A stretch of DNA of 64,000 bases from Thamnaconus septentrionalis (taxonomy: Eukaryota; Chordata; Actinopteri; Tetraodontiformes; Monacanthidae). The DNA lies in the NCBI GenBank assembly GCA_009823395.1, contig CM020509.1, positions 18,789,501-18,853,500 of the forward strand. Direction: 5' to 3'. Below the pieces are notes generated by a model, which worked only from the letters and a program-made list of their open reading frames with translations, did no database searches and was not told the DNA's origin. Shown here one piece after another: positions 54,988 through 64,000 of the stretch; position 1 is the first letter of the stretch; the number at the start of each line of letters is the position of its first letter. A program made the position numbers and the translations under genes.

Positions 54988-56124
54988 AAAGAGCCGCGAG
55001 GCAGAGACTTGACCTATCCAGACTTTGACCTGTGTGGGTGAAACAGTCAAAGTCCTGGACCCAGATGTCCTCTTGGCTTTAAAAAAAACAAAAAAAAAAA
55101 CAAACTGCACAGTCTCCCCTTTTACTTTCTTTCCTTCCCTCCACTTCTTCGCTCCTCTCCTCCCCCCCCAACCCCCCTCGGGAGACTCAGTGATAACCAC
55201 GGTAGACGGGAGAAGGAAGGGAGCGCAGGAACGGGGCGGGGGGAAGAGGGAAGAGGGAGGGCTGGGTGGGGGTGCAGCTGGTGGGAGGGCGTTGTGATGT
55301 CCCGACTCAGGGATATTTAATCCTCTCTGTGAGGGGCGAGCGTCTCTCCTGCTCTGTTTGGCTTTGGCAGATCAAAGAGGCAGTTCAGATCCTGGCGAGA
55401 TCGCTCCCTCGCTCGCTCCTTCTGAGTGGACCAGAGATTCTCTCTCCTCTCTCCCTCTCTCTCTCTCCTTCTTGTGCACACTCACTCACACACACACACA
55501 CACACACAGGCAGGCAGGCGTGCTTAAGTCTGTGGGCTGACTGGCGAGGATGTCGGTGGCAGTGGTGGTAATGAGGCAGTGATTGATGGGGGCTTAATGC
55601 TTCTTTACTGGACGGTCTTAAAGCACCAGTATAAATAAAATGAAGCCCCGCGTGCCGAGCGAAGAAATTAATTCCGCTAACGACGTGTTGTTACCTTTTT
55701 TTGGGGGGCAGAAATGGAGTTTCACCTCTCTGCGCAGTTACTCAAAGTTTTAAAAGCCAGCTCGTGTTTCGCATCGTTCTCGCCCATGACTAATGAAGGC
55801 CTTGTCTTTTCTTCTTTTTTTTTTTGGCATAAACACAATACAAAGCGAAAAAAACAAAACAAAAAAATAAACAGCTCTGCAGTATCCTGTTGGCTCAGGG
55901 CCATTTAAGCATACACACATTTGTTTTTTTTGAAAAATGTTTTCACACTGGATTCTTTTTTATCCTTGGTTCCTTTTGCTGGAACGGCAGGTCCTGCAGT
56001 AAATCACTTCACTAAAAGTTCTCTCTAAACTCAAATGACGTCATGTTGCCATGTTGATCATTATTTTTCGTCTGTGAAAAGCACCTCAACATGATTAATT
56101 ATCCCCAAAAAATATGGCTATAGT

Positions 56125-56757
56125 AGGACTGTCAAAGTTAACGCGTTAATAACACGTTAATAACACGTTAATAACTCGTTTACTCAAACTCCTTTGAACT
56201 GCACTATTTTTTTTTAACACGCAATTGATGCCTGGTTCACACCTAATGTCCTTGTTAACCAATGGTGTCGTTCACACCGGACTCGAAGCAGCGCGCACCT
56301 CCGCGGCCATCGTTGCAGCGATCGTTTCTGGTATATTTTTTGCTCGTCAAGCTGGACAGAAAGTCACTCAAATAAACGCGAGATGATCCTGTAAATTGGC
56401 AAAATAAAGTACTGCGATTGGCAAATGCGATCATAGTTTTGTACGATTTGTTCGTATCTAGTATCAGAGTGCGAGAGAGATGAAAATAAGCTATGAAGGG
56501 GCACAAAATGAAATGGCCAATCTTGCACGCAAGTATTTAGCAACACCTGCCACATCTGTACTGTGTGAGAGGACTGCCCTGTTGTCAGAAAATGTCAAAA
56601 GACCTGTCTGTTTGAGCAACTGGCTCAGTGCAAAATAAATATAGAAAATAAATATCTTGTTAAGTTACATATAGAGATTTGCAATTAATCGCAAGTTAAC
56701 TCAGGACACTAATTTGATTAATCGCAATTAAAAAAAATGTAATCGACTGACAGCCCC
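56125..56757. mobile_element. hAT-like DNA transposon relic
   Basis: The left end AGGACTGTCAAAGTTAA and the reverse complement of the right end, GGGGCTGTCAGTCGATTA, are imperfect inverted repeats. Next to the left end is an 11-base direct repeat (AATAACACGTT). The interior keeps a fragment of transposase coding sequence. This structure matches a deleted hAT element. Confidence 0.72.
56513..56638 (+). pseudogene. hAT transposase C-terminal dimerisation-domain remnant
   Basis: One plus-strand frame reads MANLARKYLATPATSVLCER and continues LLSENVK...LSNWLSAK to a TAA. It resembles the conserved LARKYL-x-x-PATSVPSER...SENV segment at the end of hAT/zf-BED transposases. The catalytic core is gone, so it is a fossil fragment. 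The motif pattern is specific, so the family call is fairly secure. Confidence 0.75.
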
Positions 56758-58734
56758 ACCATATATATTTCAAGAAAACCGTGCATTTGGCCTTCTGTTT
56801 ACAGCCTCCAAAAACTGGTAATTTTAACTTGTACAAGTAGTACTTTGTCATACCTTCCACACGCTTGGAGCAATAACTTAAAAAAAAAAGGGCAACAATG
56901 AGCTGGTCATGGAGCACAGAACGTGTGCTATTGCACAAACTTTCTGAGAAGTGAAGAAGCAAAAGAAGCAAAGGCTGGACATTGATTACTGTCAGATGCA
57001 AAGGTAAAGTGAGTTTTGAATAATAATGGACTTGGACTGTGCTACTTTTTTTTTTAACCTTTAATACCATCTTCCAAACTTGTATGCTAAACAGGTTTGT
57101 TTTGCCTTTTCAAACGTGCATATTTCACTTCTAATGTCAAGAAATCAGAAACTAAATATGCAATATGGCAAGTTTTTTTTTTTTTCTATACAAAACTAAA
57201 ACAACTGCAGCTGTACTTACACTGAAATCTTCGTCTGATTGACATTCATATCCCAAAGACAGTGAAGGCATCCAAGGTTGAAAACAAGTCTTGAGGTCAG
57301 ATAGAAGAACACTCTCGTGGGAAGACTAACAACAAAAAAAAAAATGTTTCCCCCTCGCAAAAAAACATCAATATTGGATGTTTAAGCCAAACTTTAAAAT
57401 GCATGCAACGCCACATGGCGGCTTCAGTGTGGGAGGTGAGGACAAGATGCTCAGCAAACACACAACTGCGTGCGTATGTGAGTGTGTGTGCGGCGGGGGG
57501 AGGGGGGGATTGAAGCCTGATCAGTCATGTAGGGTAGTGGTCTGCAGCATCAGATCCTTTGAAATTCCCACAGACTTGGCTTCCAATAAAACACGCTCAA
57601 CAACTCTGAATGTACCCATCGGGGCGCTTTATTGTTGGATGCAATAATGTTTTTCTAATCTAATGCCCAAAAATGAGTTTCACACCCATTGCAGCCTCCG
57701 CCAAGTGTTTATAGTATTACTTAAAAGATATTCTGAGTCATGGAGTGAGTACATTTCAGCGCTTCCTGTTTCATCACCCCGGAGGAGTTGGTTAACAGTG
57801 GGAGCTAAAAACTGTATAGCTGGCGATAACAAAAAGTGATGATTCCAATGTTTCCTTTCTATTTGTATTTTAATTTTATACCAATCCCTCCGAAACCCGC
57901 GCACGCACGCACGCACACGCACACACATCCTGGTACAAATGTAAACCCGCGGCTCCCCTGCCACTCGGCTTCAGAGGTTTGCAGGTCTCTGATAGGAAGC
58001 CTCTGAAATGGAAAAGAGATAAGAGCAAATAAACAAACAAATACAATAAAACCGAATTTGTGCTGGTTCAGTGCACACAGAGGGAAAGGAGGGGCGGGAG
58101 GGTGAGGGGTGTGGTGGTGGTGGTGGTCGGGGGTGGTGGTGGAGGGAGGCAAATGGAGCGAGAGAGAGCTCCGCGAGGCCCCACGACCAACCTCGCCAAT
58201 GGATGTGTTCTCACTGAGGCAAAAAAAAAAGAAGCAAAAGGTAAATACCTAAGTGAATTCATGCGAGTTCCATTTATTCTGCGAAATCTGTCGAGGCGGC
58301 GGTGGCGGCGCCGCGATAGCGAGAGACGCCATTGGGCTCTCCAACAATGGAGCGATCACTTACCGCCTCTGTGTTCCCTCGATATGATCGCTGTCCATTT
58401 TGTACGACTGAATCGCACTCCCTTCCCCCCCGTCCCCGCTCCCCCTCCCCCACCAAAAAAAAAGAAGCCATTTTATTTCCATCACAATAATTTAATTTGG
58501 TGTTGTCAGCTAATTCTCCGCGTCGTGCCTTTCTCACAACCCCAGTCCTTTGCTCGCTCGCTTGCTCGCGCGCTAGGCCGCTCGCTAGTGCGACGCGGAG
58601 GAAGCAGGACTCAAGAAGTGAACAGCCAATCTGCCATCTTTTTTCCTTTTTTCTTTTTTTTTTAAAGCAGTGCCACGGGCTTTGATGTGAACCCCACACC
58701 AACGCACCACTCCAACAGCCTTTTCTTCTCAGAT

Positions 58735-58840
58735 GTTGCTTAATTACACTATCATAGTCTGTTAATTACCTTATCGCTGCTGCGTAATCCCATGGTCAGC
58801 GTCACAACGGCGCCTATCAAAGCAAAGCTGCCATCTTTCA
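58735..58840. promoter_or_regulatory. Candidate regulatory island with paired homeodomain sites
   Basis: Two identical TTAATTAC octamers at 58740-58747 and 58762-58769 lie 22 bases apart, followed by TTATCGC and CCTATCAAAG (GATA- or TCF-like). The sequence is unique and non-coding. The inference is from motif arrangement only. Confidence 0.32.
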
Positions 58841-60923
58841 TGTGCTATGGGGTTTTCTCTCTTTTTTTTGGGGGGGTTTTTTGATAAATGAATTCAAAAG
58901 ACTGAGAAATGGAGAGATGACAACATTAGGTAAAGGGGGGGGGGGACTCCTGTTAAAGCTCTTTTTTTCCTCCTCCTTTAATGAACAGTTTTCCTCCGAT
59001 ACTCCAGAGCGACGTTGTTGGCTGTAGCACAGAACGCTGGCTAATATCGTAGAGCATAATTAGACAGAAGAAGCCTTTAGTCGCAAGTCTCTGTGGAGGC
59101 TGGACTGGAGTGAGCGGGAGGTTTTATGATGCAGTTGCTGCACAAACGGCCATTCTTATGGCTGCTCCTGTTGACGATTTCAAAAACCTGGGCACATAAA
59201 GTGAACATCAGAGTTGCGAGTGGCTTCCCCATGATCCTCTTTTGTCTGCACTCCAACTGTATATGGAAGCTGCGCATGGAGAGACTTTTGTCATGGGAAA
59301 TGTGTGCATTTATAATTTGTTAATAGAATGAGATACTGCTGCTCACCTGGTCTTTTTCTATGTCTGCATATTGTGCGATCGCAAATTGGAAAAGACAAAT
59401 CTGTACCGCCTACGTCGACATGACTTGGAACTCTTTTCCAAATGGCATCATGCGTTTTTTTGCGTTGCATTTTTTTTTTTTGTGTGTGTGTGTGTTTTTG
59501 TCGGGTTTCAGCTGCTCGTACGCGTCTTCCTGTGCGTCGAGGATAATGAAGAAATAATTGGAGGGGCCACAGAAACGTCTCTCAAGCGTGAAAGATGCAT
59601 GCCTAAATGTTAATTCCCCTCGGAGCGCGTTAACGTATGCACAGATGTTAATGCAGACTCGGCGCTGGGCTCCTGCGCCGTGCACCTCGGAGCCGGGAGC
59701 TCCTCTCCCTGTTTGCATGCGCTCCCCCCTCCCCCCCCCGGCTCCGCCGGCAGCCTATTGGATCCGTCAACTTGGGGAAAATTTCCATTTTGCAGCTAAC
59801 TCTGCACCCTTTTGAAGGATACGTCTTGCTGACTTTTATCTCTCAGCGCGTCTGCAAACTAATTAATATTTTTTTTCCTCACTCTCTCTCTCTCTCTCTC
59901 TCTCTCGCTCGCCCCCTCCCAACACTCCCCCCTCTTCCCTCCCTCCCTCTCTCTCTCTCTCTCTCTGCTCCTTCAGGCAAATATTTGTTTCCTCAGAAGT
60001 GAGCGTGGGCAAACCTTCCTCACAGCTCCATATGCTGCCAGCTGCCAATCAAGTGGGCTGCAACCCTGAAACTAATCGCACCCCCCCCCCCCCCCACACA
60101 CACACACACACACCACACCTCCTCCACTCTCCCCCTTCCCCTCCTTCAGCAGAAATGAAAGGAGTTGGGGAGGGGGAGGCTGGTGGCTGGCTGGGTGGGG
60201 GAAGAGTTGGCGTTTAAGGGAAATAAAGACGTACAGTAGAGAAGAAGAAAGCAGGGTGGGGGGGGGGGGAGGAGGGGGTGGGGGACGCACGGCTGAGAAA
60301 CAAGCCCAGAGCAACATCTCCTCTGTTGTGTCTGTCCAGACAGAGCTCTCCCCCAGCCGGATGCTAAGCTTCAGTTTTTATTTTAGCCCATTTAATATAT
60401 TTATTTATTGTCCAAACGGATTGCGCTGAATCTGTACTGGATTTGGGTTTGTTTGCCTGACAGCTCTGAGAGTGAACCGTGTGTGTGTATACAGTGATTT
60501 GTGTGTGCGTGTGTGTGTGTGTGTGTGCGTGTGCCAAGGCCGAAACACAAACACACAGACTGGAATATAAAAAAAAAAAAAAACGGCAGCAGGAGAGTGA
60601 AAAGCAGCAGCAGCAGCAGCAGCGTAAATTGATTACGGCTGTGTTATATCACTCACACTCCTGTGTTTACTGAGAGTTTTGTCACTCACTTTGCCAGCCA
60701 TGTCCCTGTCAAACACCCCCCAAACAGACAGGCGCACGTTTGCACAGTTATTCCTGTAAAGCGGCGACTTACGCTCAGTCTGCTCAGCCTAATTTTAATC
60801 CTGTGTTTAAATTTAGACAACTGCACCTGGATTATCGTGGCTACTGGGGGCGTAGGGGGGCTGCGGGTCCACAAGGTTGGTGCTTAAACTGCCAAAGATC
60901 CTCAAATAGTTATATAAACAGGT

Positions 60924-60924
<1 letters not shown>

Positions 60925-60963
<39 letters not shown>
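60925..60963 (+). repeat. (CA)n microsatellite
   Basis: About 19 CA units. Confidence 0.95.
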
Positions 60964-60965
<2 letters not shown>

Positions 60966-61439
60966 CCGCAGTTGGACAGAAACATTATCCAAGGCAGCAG
61001 TTGCAGCTAGCTAAAGTAGCAAAAGGCTAAAACTATTCACGATAAACTTTTGACCGAATCTCCTTGTGGTAAAAAAGCCAAGGTTCACCTTTTCATTTTG
61101 AAAACTATGCCATGACCATTTCCAAAGACATTCCAGAATGTCAGGGGGACAGTTTGGATGCCTTTAGAGACGAGCCACCACCAACGCGACCGTGCCAATG
61201 TTTTGCTATATGAGGTTATTTTCAGCACGTATAGGCCTCTGCTGTGAGGACACAGGAATTCTTGCACAACTGTTGTTCTATGGGCTCAATTAACAGTCTT
61301 ATATTTCGAAAATATGAACCAAATTTTTTACAAAAAAAATTAAAATCCCACAGCTATTGTGCTGTTTTCATTTGAGCAGACAATTCTCAGCAAGCCCCGC
61401 CCCCCTCAGCGTGGGTAACGGCTGAGGAGCCCTCTCCCT

Positions 61440-61580
61440 CTCCCACTCACTTATCGGTAAGATTTCCATGCCAAATGTTTCCATTTACTTTGCAACCAGC
61501 ATTTGAAGTCATTAACTGTTTATTAGCAGCAATTTAGTGGCAGTTCATTAGCGGGAGAATGAGCTGTAACATTTAAGTGA
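61440..61580. promoter_or_regulatory. Candidate regulatory island
   Basis: Unique AT-rich non-coding sequence with ACTTATCGGTAAG, GTCATTAACTG, GCAATTTAG and TTCATTAGCG. It stands out from the surrounding low-complexity DNA. Motif density is the only support. Confidence 0.28.
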
Positions 61581-61994
61581 GGGAGGTGGGCGGGAGGGCT
61601 GCGGTGGGGGGTTGGGATGGAGAGGGGGGGGGGGGGGGGAACAGGAAACATGAAAGTGTAATTTTCACAGAAGACAGAGTGTATGACATTAAGAACTTTG
61701 CTTTGGTGTCAGAGCGCGCCGGTGGTGGAGATAGTGGTCTTTAGCGCACGCACACGCACACACACACACACACTGCTCTAACATTTCCCTCCTGCTATCA
61801 TCATTAGATGTGTGTGTGCTTGTATGAGTGCGTGCGTGTGTGTGTGTGTGTGTGTGTGTGAAAGTGATCTGGTCTTCGTGGGGTTAATTGAAGGCAGGAG
61901 CTCCGACTGTCTGAGACATAATCTGCCTCGGCGTTCGTGTGCACGGCGAGAGTCAGGCATGTTATCCCTGCACGTGCTTCTTTCTAACTCTGTA

Positions 61995-62002
<8 letters not shown>

Positions 62003-62029
<27 letters not shown>
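62003..62029 (+). repeat. (GT)n microsatellite
   Basis: About 13 GT units. A similar tract lies at 61837-61860. Confidence 0.93.
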
Positions 62030-62031
<2 letters not shown>

Positions 62032-62631
62032 CTAAAGGGGGTTGGGGGGGGGGGGGCGTCTTGGGGATTTGGAGCACACAAAAGGAACAACAAAAGCGAG
62101 CGCGGTGCCATAAGGCTCGCCTTTCTCTCATATCAGCTCAAATTTGACAGGAGAGAAAACTTTATCAGGCCGAGACTGTGTCCATCTGGCCCTGTGTGGC
62201 ACACACACACACACACACACACTTATACGCGCACACACACACAACGGAAGGGTGGAGAGCACTGATGGAGGGAGGCCTTGTGGACTGGGGGCTCTCACAG
62301 ATACAACAGGCACACAGAGCAGGTAATCGGCTCACCGGCGGAGCCGCTGGTCCAAAAGTGAGGAGGAGCGCGAGTTGTCGCTAAGCCCTGCCCCCTCTTA
62401 CCTCGTGCGACTGGATTAGAGCCCCCCCGGCATTCAGCCCAGGTGCTCCAGGGTGAGGGAGGTCCGGCGAAGGGTTCATTTTCCCACCACCAATGTCAGA
62501 CTACACCCTGCTGTTTGCTGTCTGACGCACCGTCACGCACATCGCGAGGCTTCTTCTCCCGAGCAAAAACAGATGGTCAGTTCTGAGTAAATAGCGTCCG
62601 AAAGAAAATACATATTCTCCAGCAATGCATG

Positions 62632-62635
<4 letters not shown>

Positions 62636-62684
<49 letters not shown>
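62636..62684 (+). repeat. (CA)n microsatellite
   Basis: About 24 CA units, preceded by GCGCGC. Confidence 0.95.
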
Positions 62685-62690
<6 letters not shown>

Positions 62691-62819
62691 TCATTACACC
62701 TAATCAACAAGACGTATGCTCTTTGGGCTCCCCAGGTCTGCCGGGGGTTAATTTGCAAACCATTTGTTACTTTATTATCATGTCATGTCTTTATTCACAT
62801 GATGCTCGCCGTGCCACAC

Positions 62820-62975
62820 GCATAATATTATAACGGCATAATTGCTGACACTTGGAGTGCAAGATTATTCCTTCCTTTAAATGAAGTGATAGTGCGTTGC
62901 CATTGTTGTGGATGACAGGGGAGGAGACATAAGAGTTAATTAACTGTGATTAGGAGGAGAGTCGGCGAACACGCC
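62820..62975. promoter_or_regulatory. Candidate regulatory island
   Basis: Unique sequence containing CATAATATTATAACGGCATA, CCATTGTTGTGG (SOX-like) and AGTTAATTAACTGTGATTAGG. The called function is inference from motif content. Confidence 0.28.
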
Positions 62976-64000
62976 GGGGTTCTAGCTGAATACTCCGCTC
63001 AGTAATTGCTTCCTTTGCTTCCATTTTCTTTCCATTCACTGCTCCCTTCTTCCCCTCCTCTGTCCATCCCGGAGACGCCGCTCTTTGGACAGCAAGAGGA
63101 GAGCTGGGGAGACCTCTGCTGGCCGAGACTGGTAGCGCAACCCGACGGAGAGGCGGGGCAGAGTCAGAGGATCAAACCGTTAGTTGGCAAATAATGCAAA
63201 AGGTTGAGGGGGGAGAGGGGGGGGGGGTGTTTCAGTCATTGCGGGATTATTACACTTTGGACGACACCAAGTGGGATCACAAGCACGTGGTGCTTTTTTT
63301 GTATTTATTATTACGTTGTAATGACACTGTGCAAAGCAGCTAAGTCAGTTACGATACAATAAAGATGGAATAAAATAGTAAAAAAGTAAACACATAATAC
63401 AGGGCATATGGATCATTAATTCACATCACCTTCCCACCACCCACCTCTAATCCACTTCTTCGTCTATGTTTTTGACAGAAATATCAAAGCTTTTTTGTGA
63501 TGGAAGATTATTTTCTGGAACTCATAGTGCAAAAAAAAATAAAAAAACTTTTCATTTTTTTAGAGGACATGTGCTGGAAAACAACGCAAAACAAGCTCTT
63601 GTCCTTCTCAGAGGCTGCCGGCGCGGACGAGCAGCTCTCAGTGTCGGGATGCGTCCTGTCTGAGGAGGCCCTCCTCCAGAGGTTGAGTGATGGATGAAAG
63701 CAGGCGCGACACAGAGAGGATCAGGCTCGGAACTGGGCCTCTGCTGTGAGCTAATGGCGCTAACCTGCAGCGAGCCGCTGACACCACCAGCGTGTTTCAC
63801 GCTAAACGGACCCGGTTGCAGCTGTGGGATCACACTCTGTCATTTTCTCTCCCTTTTTTTTCACCCTGCTATCTTCTGCTTCTGTCTCAAACCCTTTGAA
63901 GCCTCGTCATTAACATCCAAATGGTCCAAGTGGTCCAAGTGGTCATGTGATTAAGCAAAAGCGCCCTGACGCTTGAAGGTTGCTTTGTGTTATGGTCTGT

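Larger units (their letters stand above)
46301..64000. other. pou3f4 upstream flank, distal part
   Basis: No coding gene recognised. It holds three inverted-repeat transposon relics (48956-49319, 52603-53259, 56125-56757), many CA/GT microsatellites and poly-G/C runs. AT-rich islands that look regulatory lie at 50330-50480, 58735-58840, 61440-61580 and 62820-62975. Confidence 0.6.

Noticed and set aside
57880..57930. Possible Z-DNA or hairpin at the (GCAC)n tract
   Set aside because: Short alternating purine-pyrimidine tracts are common throughout this window and this one has no special context.

Overview
The window is vertebrate nuclear DNA, most likely from a teleost fish. It holds a kinase gene split into 22 exons with GT-AG introns, an intronless POU-class-III homeobox gene, dense (CA/GT)n microsatellites and several degraded short DNA transposons with terminal inverted repeats. 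I see no bacterial, plasmid or viral gene cluster, and no CRISPR, rRNA or tRNA gene.

Positions 1-17.3 kb, plus strand: the gene for p90 ribosomal S6 kinase 4 (rps6ka6/RSK4). All 22 coding exons can be placed from reading frame, splice sites and family homology. The gene runs from exon 1, whose 5' end is probably cut by the window edge, to a stop at 16057-16059 and a poly(A) signal near 17241. The N-terminal AGC kinase, the linker and hydrophobic motif, the C-terminal CaMK-like kinase and the ERK docking tail are all present. Exon 15 carries an apparent 1-base deletion in a G run, in the glycine loop of the second kinase domain.

Positions 17.3-23.5 kb: intergenic, with microsatellites and AT-rich, homeodomain-motif-rich stretches that look like non-coding regulatory DNA.

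Positions 24.9-26.0 kb, minus strand: pou3f4 (Brn-4), a single-exon POU transcription factor of about 362 residues. It converges with rps6ka6. Its reading frame is broken once, near 25710-25714, beside a four-base homopolymer. The rest of the protein is intact.

Positions 26.4-64 kb: no convincing protein-coding gene. This is the upstream flank of pou3f4. It holds candidate regulatory islands, perfect POU octamers, microsatellites, a 138-bp minisatellite, a 47-bp tandem duplication and three inverted-repeat transposon relics, one with a recognisable hAT transposase C-terminal fragment. In human, POU3F4 and RPS6KA6 are convergent X-linked neighbours, and POU3F4 has a long upstream regulatory desert. 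The layout here is a compact version of that arrangement. I did not find a novel multi-gene system. The most useful observations are the conserved linkage, the two coding frame breaks (probably sequence errors) and the candidate regulatory sequences.
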